Part shown: in pieces, positions 1-9,571 of the stretch
Numbering within the stretch: position 1 is the first letter of the stretch
Layout: the number at the start of each line of letters is the position of its first letter
Notes under the pieces: generated by a model
Seen by the model: only the letters and a program-made list of their open reading frames with translations
What the model was told of the DNA's origin: nothing
Databases searched by the model: none
Translations under genes and position numbers: made by a program
NCBI GenBank assembly: GCA_900457075.1
Contig: UGYN01000002.1
Location: 930,001 to 994,000, forward strand
Direction: 5' to 3'
Source: Serratia quinivorans
GTDB lineage: Bacteria; Pseudomonadota; Gammaproteobacteria; Enterobacterales; Enterobacteriaceae
Length of the DNA: 64,000 bases

Positions 1-157
1 GTTGAGCGACACCGCGCTGAAAACTTTCCAGCCGCGCCGGTGAAGTCTGGCGCTGATATTTAACGAACTCAAACTTCAGCTCGCTGATCCGCGCTTCGTA
101 TTCTGCCCGGAACAGATCATCCTGCAGAACACCCAGATGCCCGTCGTTAAGCTTCAT
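1..157 (-). CDS. 5' fragment of an unrecognised gene downstream of galE
   Basis: An open frame of 52 codons runs off the left edge of the window. It begins MKLNDGHLGVLQDDLFRAEY and is hydrophilic, with no signal peptide or membrane segment. I do not recognise the family from this much sequence. Its ATG lies inside the end of galE (11-nt overlap) and is preceded by AAGGA about 10 nt upstream, so it is probably co-transcribed and translationally coupled with galE. A link to surface-polysaccharide synthesis is possible from that position but is only inference. Confidence 0.6.
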   Translation of the reverse strand, partial: MKLNDGHLGVLQDDLFRAEYEARISELKFEFVKYQRQTSPARLESFQRGVAQ

Positions 158-1199
158 CGGCCAGCATCCTTATCGATGGCATCGTTGCACAGCGACTGTA
201 ACCCTGCGGATTTTTGCTTTGCCATGACCAGGCATCACACACCATTTTTTCCAGACTGCGTTTAGCCTGCCAGCCCAGCTTTTCTGCCGCCAGCGATGGG
301 TCGGACCAACACTCGGCAATATCTCCCGCACGCCGGGGATTAAATTGGTAGGCGATTTTGAAGCCACAGGCGCGTTCAAACGCCCGAATAATCTCCAGCA
401 CCGAGTAGCCTTTGCCGGTGCCCAGGTTATAGACGTTAAAACCTGGCTGCAGGTTATCCAGCGCTTTCAAATGCCCTTCGGCCAAATCCATAACGTGAAT
501 GTAATCACGTACCCCGGTACCATCGCTGGTAGGGTAGTCGTTGCCATACACCGGCAACACCGCGAGTTTGCCAATAGCCACCTGCGCCAGATAAGCCAGA
601 AGATTATTGGGAATGCCGGCGGGATCCTCACCAATCAAGCCGGACTCGTGCGCCCCGGCCGGATTAAAGTAACGCAGCGCGGTGATCGCCATCTGCGGGG
701 CCGTGGAAGCGAACTCCGCCAGGATCTGCTCGACAATCAGCTTGGAAGTTCCATAAGGATTGGTGGTCTGCCCAACACGGCAATTCTCCGTCAGCGGGGT
801 ATATTCCGCCGGTCCATAAACGGTGGCCGAAGAGCTGAAAATAAATTGCTTAACGCCGGCATGGCGCATTCTGTCCAGTACGATCAATGAGCCGGAAATA
901 TTATTTTGATAATATTTCAGCGGTTCTTCGGTAGATTCCCTGACCGATTTCAACCCCGCAAGATGAATAACCGCATGAACATCATGCTGACGAAATATAT
1001 GATCCAACAAATGGTGTTGCTGGATATCTCCATGATAAAAAGTCACTTTTTTACCGGTTAATCGCTCGACCCGAAACAAAGACTCTGACGAACTGTTGGA
1101 CAGGTTGTCCAGTACGACAACTTCCGCCCCCCTTTCCAACAGCGCCAACACCGTATGCGAGCCGATATAACCGGCGCCGCCCGTCACCAATATAGCCAT
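147..1199 (-). CDS. galE: UDP-glucose 4-epimerase
   Basis: GalE interconverts UDP-glucose and UDP-galactose in the cytoplasm using tightly bound NAD; it serves the Leloir pathway and sugar supply for surface polysaccharide. The N-terminus MAILVTGGAGYIGSH is the NAD-binding Rossmann signature. The SSSATVYG segment supplies the catalytic serine/threonine, and YGTSK supplies the short-chain dehydrogenase tyrosine-lysine pair. Two adjacent ATGs exist; the second (1199) is about 6 nt from the AAGGA ribosome site and matches the family start better than the first (1202). The product is 350 residues, about 12 longer than E. coli GalE: after the usual HPQGY-like end (here NPQGY) it carries a tail ending MLADEA that overlaps the next gene. 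The identification is firm. Confidence 0.95.
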   Translation of the reverse strand: MAILVTGGAGYIGSHTVLALLERGAEVVVLDNLSNSSSESLFRVERLTGKKVTFYHGDIQQHHLLDHIFRQHDVHAVIHLAGLKSVRESTEEPLKYYQNNISGSLIVLDRMRHAGVKQFIFSSSATVYGPAEYTPLTENCRVGQTTNPYGTSKLIVEQILAEFASTAPQMAITALRYFNPAGAHESGLIGEDPAGIPNNLLAYLAQVAIGKLAVLPVYGNDYPTSDGTGVRDYIHVMDLAEGHLKALDNLQPGFNVYNLGTGKGYSVLEIIRAFERACGFKIAYQFNPRRAGDIAECWSDPSLAAEKLGWQAKRSLEKMVCDAWSWQSKNPQGYSRCATMPSIRMLADEA

Positions 1200-1248
1200 C
1201 ATATTTCCTTGTTTATGCTTAAAAATAAACGATTCACTCAGAAACCAC

Positions 1249-2396
1249 CTAAACTTCCCGGGTTTTAAAACCGACAGGTAAAGCAATACAAAGCAGTAAT
1301 ATGGCTAACAGATAAACGGAGGAATGCGGCCCGTATTCGGTCAGGATCCCTTGTAATATTCCGGCCAGGATCACACCGGTGGAAATACTGTTGGTGAATA
1401 AAGTGGTGGCCATGCCCGACCGCTCCGGCATCAAGTCCTGGAAATACAGCATGCCGACGGTGGCAATAATGCCGATAAATATCGCGTTGAACAGCTGCCA
1501 GACCAGCAATCCGGCGGCCGAGGTAAACCACAGCATCCCGGCATAAAACAGTATGCCGGCCACCAACGCTCCCGCCATCATCAGGCGCTTGCCCACCCCG
1601 GTTTACGTAGCGCCCTACCAGGATCATGATCGGGATTTCGATCGCGGCGGCGACGCCCATCATCCAGCCGGTCAGACTTTGCGGCAAACCCAACTCGGCA
1701 GTGATATACAACGGCACATCAATCAGATACATGGCGCTGCAGGTCCACATCAATACCGAGGCGAAAAACAACCGGCTAACGTCTTTATCGAAGACCGTTT
1801 TTTTGCGGTATGGCGATTTCATTACCCACAGGCGGGCGAACGACCTCGGGCAATATCCACCAGGCTAGCAGCGTGACCAGCAGGAATATGCCGGCAGCAA
1901 ACATAAACATGGCCGTAAAGCCATAATTCACCACCAGCATAAAAGCCAATGGCGGGCCAAATACCCAGGCCAGCGAAAGTTGGGCGCGCATGATAGCGCT
2001 AAACATAGCGACGTTTTGCGATGACCGCTCCCCATACTCACGCGCCAGAGCGAATAATTGCGGTATCGCCGTATTGGCTATGGCAGTTAACAACACGCCA
2101 GCGGTAATTAACGTCAGATAATTGCGATTAAAAGCAAATAACAGACAGTTTCCCGCCGCCAATAAATAACAGATTAAAATCAAATGGCGCCGGTCACGCT
2201 GGCGATCTGATTTTTTTGCCAGCAAAAAACTGACAATAATACCGACCCCGGCGTTTACTGCATAAAAAAAACCGACCCATAATGACGTCACCCGCACCTC
2301 GGTGGTGAGGAACAGGCTCAGGGTCGGTATTTGCAGCGCCCCGGCAATGCCGGAAAAAAAAGCAACGACCATAAAGGTCAGCCGTATCGAATTCAT
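1249..2396 (-). CDS. SetA/SetB/SotA-type sugar efflux MFS transporter, interrupted by two frameshifts as sequenced
   Basis: This is a 12-helix major facilitator inner-membrane exporter of the sugar efflux family. Three reading-frame segments align end to end with E. coli SetA. The first begins MNSIRLTFMVVAFFSG and includes FALAREYGERSS and the LAWVFGPPLAFML helix. The second contains LMWTCSAMYLIDVPLYI. The third contains MLYFQDLMPERSGMATTLFT and ends KTREV. The first break is an extra A in the seven-T run at 1798-1804; the second is an extra C in CCCC at 1596-1599. Removing both gives a continuous 381-residue protein of normal family size. The gene is immediately upstream of galE on the same strand. 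The substrate cannot be read from sequence. The double homopolymer excess suggests sequencing error rather than decay. Confidence 0.85.
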
Positions 2397-2433
2397 CGCT
2401 GATTACCGCCGGTCGCTGCTGTTAACGATCAAT

Positions 2434-2464
2434 AACGGCCCACCTGCGAACAGACGGGCCGTGG
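2434..2464 (-). terminator. Possible terminator of the chiPQ-ctb operon
   Basis: On the minus strand, ACGGCCC and GGGCCGT form a 7-bp stem separated by a 14-nt loop, followed by TATTG. It lies just after the chitobiase stop codon. The loop is long and the uridine tract poor, so strength is uncertain. Confidence 0.45.
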
Positions 2465-2472
2465 TTTATGAT

Positions 2473-5132
2473 TTACACTTTCTCGGCGCGGCTATAACGC
2501 TTGCCGTCCGGACTGACCGCACGGACCAGCACCTCGCCGCTGACCCCAGGTTTAGCCTTGGCATCGTAGCGCTGCCATTGCTTACCGCCGTCGGTGGAAT
2601 ACTCAATGCCCAGACCCGGCAACGAGATATTGGCCTCCAGCTTGCCACCCCACTACACGGGCGCCTGGTACCGGCAACCGATAGCTCACGCCGCCCTTGT
2701 CCAGTTTCGCCAACTCGCGCTGGCCAAGAATATTGGCAAAGCGCAGCCAGTCGCGGTCCAGTTTCCCGCTATCGATAAAGTGGGTTTCGCCGCCTTTATA
2801 TTCACGCCCCGCCTGATAATCCTGCTCCCAACTCGCCCGGTGCCATGCACGCTCGGCCACCGACAGTGAACGCGGGAAGATCATGTATTCCATTTGATCG
2901 TCGGTACGCTGAGTTTCACTCCACATTTGGGCAGAAATGCCGTAAGCACCCGGCCACGGCTTGTCACTCTTGGCGGTAAAGTGATTGCCATCGCGGTCAA
3001 CCGAGGTTTCGGCGTTCTGCGGCAGGTTGTTCGGCGCGAAGCTGAACATTTTCTGCTCGTCACTGAAACGGGTGCCCCAGTAGTAACCGCGCTCGTCCGG
3101 GTTCACCTCATACGGGAAGTCCATATAGACGTAATCCGGGTTGGAGAGGATCACTTCGTAGCCTTTGTTCGCCCAGTCATTGGCGCTATCAAAACCGCCC
3201 CAATACAGCGTATCCCAGAAGTTCACCCCAACACGTTGAGTGGCGAAGGCCTTGGCGTTTTTTCGCATCTTTCAGGCCGTCCTGCCAGGCCTGCATTCTG
3301 TCGATGCCATGCGCTTTCACCAGTTGACTGACTTCCACGCCAAAGTAACTTGGCAGATGTTCCATATCGGCGACTTTGCCGTCTTTGATCATCTTTTGGC
3401 ACACCTGGGATTTCGCCCAAGGCTTATCTTCTTTGCTCTGATCGATGATGCCTTTGCCTGCTTCTGGCTTGGTAAGGTCGGTATAGCCTGCCCCCAGGCG
3501 AATGTTTTTCGCTTCGTCGCCGCCAAAGTGCCAGGTGCGCAGCGGCTGCCCGGCCTCTTTATGCATCTGGGCAATTTCACCAATCACCTTATCGACAAAG
3601 CGCTTGGACGAATCCAGGCAAGGGTTAAGGTAACTTTGACGGTTAAAATACTGCACCGAGGTGGTATTGGAAGTATCGGTCGGATCCACCAGGCGGAACT
3701 CATTGGCCTGCTGCTCTTTACCGGCGGCATGCAGCTTTTTATAGCGTGCCTCCATCGAGACCACGGCGGCACGGGCATGTGCCGGCATATCGATTTCCGG
3801 GATCACTTCAATCTGACGCGCCTGGGCGTATTTAATGATCTCGATGTAATCCTGACGCGAGAAGAACCCGCCATACACCTCTGGCCCCTGTCCGTACTGT
3901 GGCAGCAGGCAGTTAGTTTCGCTCAGGTCATGACAACGCTGGCCCCCGACTTCGGTCAGTTCTGGCAAGCCTGGGATGGCAATACGCCAGCCTTCGTCGT
4001 CGCTAAGATGGAAGTGGAATTTATTGAGCTTATAAGCCGCCATCTGATCGAGTAAACGCAGTACCGCATCTTTCTGATGGAAGTTACGTGCTACATCAAG
4101 GAAGATGCCGCGGTACTGGAAGCGTGGTGCATCCCTGGCCTCCAGAGTGGCGATTTTAGCGCTGCCGTCGGTCGGAACCAGCGACAAAATAGACTGCAGG
4201 CCATAGAACACCCCGGCCTGATCGAAGCCGATAACTCGCGCTTCCTTATTGCCAATTTTCAGCTCATAGGCTCCCGGCACGGCCAGTTCACCTTTAAATT
4301 TACCCGGCTGAATATCGGTTTTGATCGGGTAGCCCGCCGCGTTATGGGTTATGCCCAACAGTGCAAAACGTTGAATGGCTGCGTCCGCTGCCGGTTTGGC
4401 CAGCGCACTCAACTCCAGCGCCACGCCGTTGTTCAGACTCACATCTTGTGGATGTACTTTCACTTGCAACGGCGTCGGCACGATCTGGCCGCGCAGCGAA
4501 GCTGCAGGCAAGGTTTTCAACTCGGCGTTTTTGGTAAAGCGGGAGGCCGGAGTCATCAGGATATTGTTGTCATCCTTGATGCGCTTCCATTGATCGCCAC
4601 TAAAGGGGGTCACAAACTGGCTGAGATCTTCGGTATCGGTATTGACCAGAATTTTTGGCTTGGCATCGCCAGAGGTGGCGTACCAACGTGGTACGAAGTC
4701 GGTTTTAAACAGTTGCCAATATTCGGCAATAATCGGGATCTCAACCGTTTGACCGGCCGGGAAGCCGGTAAATTTATCGGTAGGTTCCAGTTTGTACAAG
4801 TCACCGGTCAAATGAGCTATTTTGAACTGATCGTTATCCACCCGCATGGTCTGACGGGCGCTGTGGAAGTAAATCGCCCAGTCGTGACCTTTGATCTCCT
4901 GATGATCGTTGGTCAGGCTGATCAACACCTTGTTGCAGGCCGCCCAGTCGGCACCCAGCTTACCGCAATCCAGGCCGCTGTCGGCGGCCCGGTTATCGAC
5001 CATTTTCAAATTCAATTTTAACTGGCTCAGTTGATCCACCAGCGGCTGATTGGCCAGCGCATTCCCCGCGCTGCCAAATAATCCAACGGTTGCCGTTAAT
5101 GCGGCAAGCGTACTCAATTTGAATTTGTTCAT
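2473..5132 (-). CDS. ctb: Chitobiase (beta-N-acetylhexosaminidase, GH20), two frameshifts as sequenced
   Basis: Chitobiase hydrolyses N,N'-diacetylchitobiose to GlcNAc in the periplasm. The sequence has a Sec signal peptide ([14 protein letters not shown]... ending ALA), an N-terminal carbohydrate-binding domain, and the GH20 (beta/alpha)8 domain with the catalytic Asp-Glu pair in [14 protein letters not shown]-terminal Ig-like domain ends RYSRAEKV. Two single-base excesses break it: an extra T in T6 at 3258-3263 (after DGLKDAK) and an extra C in CCCC at 2648-2651 (after PGARVVG). Removing both gives exactly 885 residues, the length of the S. marcescens enzyme. The start at 5132 is preceded by AAGGA at 11 nt; upstream ATGs at 5144 and 5141 lie too close to it. 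The gene follows chiQ by 14 nt, forming the known chiPQ-ctb operon. Confidence 0.93.
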
Positions 5133-5146
5133 TTTTAACATCATCC

Positions 5147-5473
5147 TTAATTATTGTTATCGTGGATCTCTTGCCAAATTTTGCCGCACTGGGCGTCATA
5201 AGCCTGACCGTTACCACTGTGAACCGCCTGAATGCAGTTCTGATAATCCATCACCCGCACCGTTTCTTTTTCGGCAAACTGCTGGTGTTGCTTCTCTTGT
5301 TTCAGCACGTTCAGCACCGCCTGGCACGACTGCAGTTTTTCCGGTGAGCCTTCTGCGGTATTAATGCAGGCGCTGTAGGCCTGTTTCAGCTTGGCATCTT
5401 CCGGTGGTGCGGTTGGCTGTGCGCAGGCGCTCAACGTGACGACCGCGGCTAACATCAGCATGATTTTTTTCAT
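5147..5473 (-). CDS. chiQ: ChiQ small lipoprotein of the chitoporin operon
   Basis: This 108-residue exported lipoprotein starts [12 protein letters not shown] and has the lipobox LSAC, followed by a small hydrophilic domain with conserved cysteines ([31 protein letters not shown]). It corresponds to E. coli ChiQ (YbfN), encoded directly after the chitoporin; its exact function is not established. The start at 5473 follows GGGAATATAACG, which supplies the Shine-Dalgarno site; an in-frame upstream start would place residues before the signal peptide. It is 60 nt after chiP and 14 nt before ctb, so one transcript is likely. Confidence 0.88.
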   Translation of the reverse strand: MKKIMLMLAAVVTLSACAQPTAPPEDAKLKQAYSACINTAEGSPEKLQSCQAVLNVLKQEKQHQQFAEKETVRVMDYQNCIQAVHSGNGQAYDAQCGKIWQEIHDNNN

Positions 5474-5533
5474 CGTTATATTCCCGTTAAGTTTCAAAAA
5501 CGCTGTCCCCCGGCGCTGCCGCCGGGGAACGCA

Positions 5534-6937
5534 TCAGAAAATGGTAAATGGCGCGATAACCATGAATTTGACGTCTTTCTCATCCTGGAAGATGTTGCCG
5601 TAACCGCCACCCCAGCTTGGGATGTTGGTGTGGTTGTCATACTGGGTGTAGTGCAGTTTCAGCAAGGTGCCTTTGGCGCGACCTTCCTGAATGGTGTACA
5701 ACGCGTCCAGGCTCCAGGCGCTCTCTTTCAGGCGCTGGCTCTGGTCGTACATCGGGTTGGTGCTTGGCTTGGCATCCCAGGCGTAAACGTAAGAACCGCC
5801 CACCGCCATGCCCGGCAGGTTCCAGTTGCTCAGGTCGTACATTACCCCGGCGTAAACCGCTTTTTCGCCGTTGGCGTTGAAGTCGGAACGGTTATCCCAC
5901 CAGACGTCGAGACGACCGTTGGAGGAGGCGTAAGTTGGGGTCATACGTTGCAGGAAGTAGCCCTGGTTGCCCTCGGCCTTGACCATGGTCCCTTCAAGGC
6001 GCCAGTTGAACTGACCAGTGGTGTAACCGAAGGTCAGCGCCTGCAGCCAGGCCAGGCCGTCGTAAATGCTGTTTGGGTCGTTCTTGTCGCTGATGCGATC
6101 TTCGGTACCATAGAATTGATAGCTGGTGGTCAGCGGGTTGCCCACCAGATCGAATTTGTAAGATGCCTTGGTGAAGTACTGATTCACATAACCTTCGGCC
6201 TGACCAAAAGCGGCCTCCAACACCAGGTCGTTTTTAAAATCGTACTTGGCACCCAGTGAGTGCAAATAAGAAACGCCGGTGGTTTTATCGTTCTGGCGGA
6301 AATCATCCATTTCGATATGCCATGGCGCTTTGTATTTATCTGTCCACATGTAGGAGAAACTCAAAGCACCGGCATCGCCGTAGTCAAAGTTTGCTCCCGC
6401 TTCAGCACCCCGATAGGTACCCGGCATAAAGCTCCAGTGTGGGGCAATCAGCGTTTGCCCGCTTGGCTGGATATAACCGGCGCGTGCCCAGACGGGGCCA
6501 TACTTGAATTTACCGGCGGCCTTGTACAGGCTGATGCCGCCTTTGTCGCCGGAGTAGTCTTCATCATAGGTACGGTTTTTGGAGGAGAACGCGATTTCAT
6601 TCGGGTGGCCGCTGGCGCTGGATTCGGCCAGCTCAATGGCGGTAAAGGCTCCCACATCCAAACCGAACATGTCCCAGGCATAGCCCGAGGCGAAATCCAG
6701 GCTCAGGTTGGCGGTCGAGTGTGACAGGTTGGTAGTGTATTTATTGTAATCGTCACTGGTCGGGTTGAGATCTTTACGGTCACGTTCACGCTGCCAGTAA
6801 TACACACCGCCGGTCATCGTGGAATCATCGATAAATCCTGCGGCTTTCGCCTCAGGGGCCATGGCAAACCCTGTTCCCAACAGCGCACCCGCGACTGCGA
6901 GCGCCAGCGTTTTACGCTGAGCACCGTGCGTACCCAT
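5534..6937 (-). CDS. chiP: Chitoporin ChiP (OprD-family outer-membrane porin)
   Basis: ChiP is an outer-membrane channel for chitooligosaccharides. The 467-residue product has a signal peptide ([18 protein letters not shown], cleaved near EAKAAGF). Alternating aromatic beta-strand segments typical of OprD-family porins follow, and the chain ends in phenylalanine (IAPFTIF), as expected for outer-membrane insertion. It sits downstream of glnS and upstream of chiQ as in E. coli, but here the operon also includes ctb. The AGAGGA ribosome site 6-7 nt before the ATG is part of a perfect pairing site for the ChiX small RNA, so translation is probably silenced when chitosugars are absent. NagC-like palindromes upstream suggest repression by NagC. 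Confidence 0.95.
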   Translation of the reverse strand: MGTHGAQRKTLALAVAGALLGTGFAMAPEAKAAGFIDDSTMTGGVYYWQRERDRKDLNPTSDDYNKYTTNLSHSTANLSLDFASGYAWDMFGLDVGAFTAIELAESSASGHPNEIAFSSKNRTYDEDYSGDKGGISLYKAAGKFKYGPVWARAGYIQPSGQTLIAPHWSFMPGTYRGAEAGANFDYGDAGALSFSYMWTDKYKAPWHIEMDDFRQNDKTTGVSYLHSLGAKYDFKNDLVLEAAFGQAEGYVNQYFTKASYKFDLVGNPLTTSYQFYGTEDRISDKNDPNSIYDGLAWLQALTFGYTTGQFNWRLEGTMVKAEGNQGYFLQRMTPTYASSNGRLDVWWDNRSDFNANGEKAVYAGVMYDLSNWNLPGMAVGGSYVYAWDAKPSTNPMYDQSQRLKESAWSLDALYTIQEGRAKGTLLKLHYTQYDNHTNIPSWGGGYGNIFQDEKDVKFMVIAPFTIF

Positions 6938-6956
6938 AATGAAATTCCTCTTTGAC
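6938..6956 (-). promoter_or_regulatory. Predicted ChiX small-RNA pairing site over the chiP ribosome-binding site
   Basis: The bases just before the chiP start are GUCAAAGAGGAAUUUCAUU in the mRNA. This is an exact complement of the AAUGAAAUUCCUCUUUGAC seed I recall from enterobacterial ChiX (MicM/RybC) RNA. It covers the Shine-Dalgarno sequence, so pairing with Hfq would block translation. The recalled ChiX sequence is from established knowledge; the ChiX gene itself is not in the window. Confidence 0.85.
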
Positions 6957-7084
6957 TTAACTTTAAAAGTTGCAGTCGCCCGTGTTCACCACTGCCCTGC
7001 ACGACCGCTAATAAAAAACCCAATCGGGTAAAAAATATTGCTGACGGGTTAAAATCCCACAGCACTTATTGCTACAGACAGACT

Positions 7085-7105
7085 ATTTTTCGCGACGCGA
7101 ATTAT
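7085..7105. promoter_or_regulatory. NagC-like operator upstream of chiP
   Basis: This is a near-perfect 21-bp palindrome centred on an A, with core TTCGCGACGCGAA and AT-rich flanks. That resembles NagC (ROK-family) operators, which have central C/G dinucleotides and outer A/T tracts. It lies about 150 bp upstream of the chiP start codon. The NagC gene is in this window. Confidence 0.6.
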
Positions 7106-7318
7106 CAAATGAATTATGAGAGAGATTTGTCAAAGTATGACAAAGAGCACATATCGATGAGATTATGTTACGTGGCTATGCAAAGAGGCTGTCGAATAAA
7201 AAATTCAATAAAATCAGAATAAAAATTAATATCAGGTCAATCAGAGACGATTAATGGTTTCAGCCTATGCAAAAAGGTCAGCCAAAAGAAAAAACATGAG
7301 AGCGCTCTCTAAATGACA

Positions 7319-7339
7319 TTAATTCGCATCACGAATATA
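7319..7339. promoter_or_regulatory. Second NagC-like palindrome upstream of chiP
   Basis: The core ATTCG-CATCA-CGAAT forms a 5+5 palindrome with AT-rich surroundings, matching the general NagC operator layout. It is about 234 bp from the first site. Paired distant sites are known to support NagC looping at nagE-nagB in E. coli, so a loop is possible here. Confidence 0.45.
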
Positions 7340-7461
7340 TAAGGCAATGTTATATGACTAATGATTTTTATCAAGAAATTGCTGATACAACCCTTCGATA
7401 AAAAATTAAAAATAGATTGAGGAATTAAAAGCATTAACGGGGAGAAAAACCGGGCTGGCGG

Positions 7462-7492
7462 ACAAAAAAAGCGCAACCGAAGTTGCGCTCAG
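7462..7492 (-). terminator. Rho-independent terminator of glnS
   Basis: On the minus strand AGCGCAAC-TTCG-GTTGCGCT forms an 8-bp stem capped by a stable UUCG-type tetraloop and is followed by seven T residues. It is oriented to end glnS transcription, but lies about 180 bp past the glnS stop because a repeat element and a second copy of the hairpin intervene. Confidence 0.88.
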
Positions 7493-7505
7493 ACTACTGA
7501 CAAAG

Positions 7506-7589
7506 CCCGTTATTAGGGAGAGCGTGCCGAAGGGGTCGTAGCGGCTTGCCCGCCGGAGCGCCCCTCGGTGCGCTAGGCCCGGGTATCTC
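7506..7589. repeat. Palindromic intergenic repeat, copy 1
   Basis: The 84-bp element begins CCCGTTATTAGGGAGAGCG and ends CCCGGGTATCTC. It recurs at 31533-31617, identical except for its central 10-11 bases. GCGTGCCGAAGGGG and CCCCTCGGTGCGC pair into a long stem (with G-U pairs and one bulge), and the central GCGG/CCGC forms an apical stem. I do not recognise it as REP, ERIC or BOX. It is flanked by TGACAAAG and CTTTGTCA (7498-7505, 7604-7611) and lies between two copies of the glnS terminator hairpin. Confidence 0.85.
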
Positions 7590-7619
7590 GGATTCAAAGA
7601 CAACTTTGTCATCAAACTC

Positions 7620-7639
7620 AGCGCAACCGAAGTTGCGCT
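7620..7639. repeat. Second copy of the glnS terminator hairpin
   Basis: The 20-bp palindrome AGCGCAACCGAAGTTGCGCT is identical to the stem-loop at 7470-7489 and lies 26 bp after the glnS stop. On the glnS strand it is followed by GAGTTTG rather than a T-run, so it looks like the original stem separated from its uridine tract. Confidence 0.8.
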
Positions 7640-7665
7640 TTATCGCATTAGCTTTTGATCAGCAC

Positions 7666-9330
7666 TCAGGCGCCAATTTTAGCCCAGGTATCGCGCAGGC
7701 CCACGGTGCGGTTAAACACCAGATGCTCGGCCGAAGAGTGACGGTTGTCAGCACAGAAATAACCTTCACGTTCGAACTGGTAGGCTTTTTCCGGCTGTGC
7801 GGCCGCCAGACTTGGCTCAACAAAGCCGTGCTTGATAACCAGTGATTCCGGGTTAATGGTGGTGAGGAAGTCCTCTGCCGCCGCCGGGTTTGGCACGCTG
7901 AACAGACGGTCATACACGCGAATTTCCGCCGGCAACGCATGCTCGGCAGACACCCAGTGGATCACGCCTTTCACCTTGCGGCCATCGGCAGGATCCTTGC
8001 TCAAGGTATCTGGATCGTAGCTGCAGAAAATAGTGGTGATCTCACCTTCAGCGTCTTTCTCAATGCGTTCCGCCTTGATCACGTATGCATTGCGCAGGCG
8101 AACTTCTTTACCCAGCACCAGCCGTTTGTACTGCTTGTTGGCTTCTTCACGGAAGTCGGCGCGATCGATATAAATATCACGGCTGAATGGCACTTCACGG
8201 CTGCCCATTTCCGGCTTGCTCGGGTGGTTAGGCATGGTCACCATTTCCACGCCGGTGGTCAGGTTTTCAATGACTACCTTCACAGGATCCAGCACGGCCA
8301 TCGCACGTGGTGCGTTCTCGTTCAGCTCTTCACGAATACAGGCCTCAAGCGCCATCATTTCGACGTTGTTATCCTGCTTGGTCACACCGATACGCTGGCA
8401 GAATTCGCGGATTGACGCAGCGGTATAACCACGGCGACGCAGGCCGGAAACGGTCGGCATACGCGGGTCATCCCAGCCCTCAACGATTTTCTCGGTCACC
8501 AACAGGTTCAGCTTGCGCTTCGACATGATGGCGTACTCAAGATTCAGACGCGAGAACTCGTACTGACGCGGATGACAAGGGATGGTGATGTTATCCAGCA
8601 CCCAGTCATACAGACGGCGGTTGTCCTGGAACTCCAGCGTACACAGCGAATGGGTGATCCCTTCCAGCGCATCGGAAATGCAGTGGGTGAAATCGTACAT
8701 CGGGTAGATGCACCATTTATTGCCGGTCTGGTGGTGTTCTGCAAATTTGATACGGTACAACACAGGATCGCGCATCACGATAAACGAGGAAGCCATGTCA
8801 ATCTTGGCACGCAGGCAAGCGGTCCCTTCGGCGAATTCACCGTTACGCATTTTTTCAAACAGCGCCAGGTTCTCTTCCACGCTGCGGCCACGGTACGGGC
8901 TGTCTTTACCCGGCGCAGTCAGGCTGCCGCGATATTCACGGATTTGCTCAGGCGACAGTTCGTCGACGTAAGCCAGGCCCTTGTTGATCAGCTCCACCGC
9001 ATAGTTGTGCAGTTGATCGAAGTAATCCGAGGAGTAACGAACGTTGCCGCTCCACTCAAAGCCCAGCCACTCGACGTCATGTTTGATTGACTCAACGAAC
9101 TCGATGTCTTCTTTCACCGGGTTGGTGTCATCAAAACGCAGGTTGCATTGGCCCTGGTAATCGCGAGCGATACCGAAATTCAGGCAGATGGATTTCGCAT
9201 GGCCGATATGCAGATAGCCATTTGGCTCCGGCGGGAAACGGGTATGGACTGACTTGTGTTTCCCGGACGCCAGATCTTCATCAACGATCTGACGGATAAA
9301 ATTGGTTGGGCGGGCTTCAGCCTCACTCAT
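7666..9330 (-). CDS. glnS: Glutaminyl-tRNA synthetase
   Basis: GlnS is a class I aminoacyl-tRNA synthetase that charges tRNA-Gln; three tRNA-Gln genes are in this window. The 554-residue product matches E. coli in length and begins [19 protein letters not shown]. The HIGH signature is in [12 protein letters not shown], the KMSKS-type loop is IMSKRKLN, and the C-terminal beta-barrel anticodon-binding domain follows. The start at 9330 is chosen over an upstream in-frame ATG by homology and by AGGAAT 7 nt upstream. It lies between nagE and chiP as in E. coli. Confidence 0.97.
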   Translation of the reverse strand: MSEAEARPTNFIRQIVDEDLASGKHKSVHTRFPPEPNGYLHIGHAKSICLNFGIARDYQGQCNLRFDDTNPVKEDIEFVESIKHDVEWLGFEWSGNVRYSSDYFDQLHNYAVELINKGLAYVDELSPEQIREYRGSLTAPGKDSPYRGRSVEENLALFEKMRNGEFAEGTACLRAKIDMASSFIVMRDPVLYRIKFAEHHQTGNKWCIYPMYDFTHCISDALEGITHSLCTLEFQDNRRLYDWVLDNITIPCHPRQYEFSRLNLEYAIMSKRKLNLLVTEKIVEGWDDPRMPTVSGLRRRGYTAASIREFCQRIGVTKQDNNVEMMALEACIREELNENAPRAMAVLDPVKVVIENLTTGVEMVTMPNHPSKPEMGSREVPFSRDIYIDRADFREEANKQYKRLVLGKEVRLRNAYVIKAERIEKDAEGEITTIFCSYDPDTLSKDPADGRKVKGVIHWVSAEHALPAEIRVYDRLFSVPNPAAAEDFLTTINPESLVIKHGFVEPSLAAAQPEKAYQFEREGYFCADNRHSSAEHLVFNRTVGLRDTWAKIGA

Positions 9331-9474
9331 TTCACTATTCCTCAATGCAAAGCGCTACTCATAACCGCCTATGTTCCAACAAGCCACGCCCGGAAACAAC
9401 CGTTTGTTTCACGAAAAATGCGGAGCATTGCACCACAACAGGTCAGGGCACCCTGACCGGACAACCGCTGCCCA

Positions 9475-9510
9475 TAAAAAAGCGGGAAGAGATTGCTCTC
9501 TTCCCGCCAA
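9475..9510 (-). terminator. Rho-independent terminator of nagE
   Basis: On the minus strand GCGGGAAGAG and CTCTTCCCGC form a 10-bp stem, with a short loop, followed by TTTTTTATGG. It lies between the nagE stop and the glnS start. Confidence 0.85.
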
Positions 9511-9571
9511 AGGTAGGGTGCGTTCCGTCATGACTCGTTAAACACCCCGGGTACTACTCAGGTAAAACGGT

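Larger units (their letters stand above)
6957..7461. other. chiP promoter and leader region, no gene seen
   Basis: This is the upper part of the 728-bp space between chiP and glnS. It is AT-rich and contains two NagC-like palindromes (7085-7105 and 7319-7339). I see no convincing coding frame in it. The chiP promoter must lie here, but I could not single out one -10/-35 pair with confidence. Confidence 0.5.
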
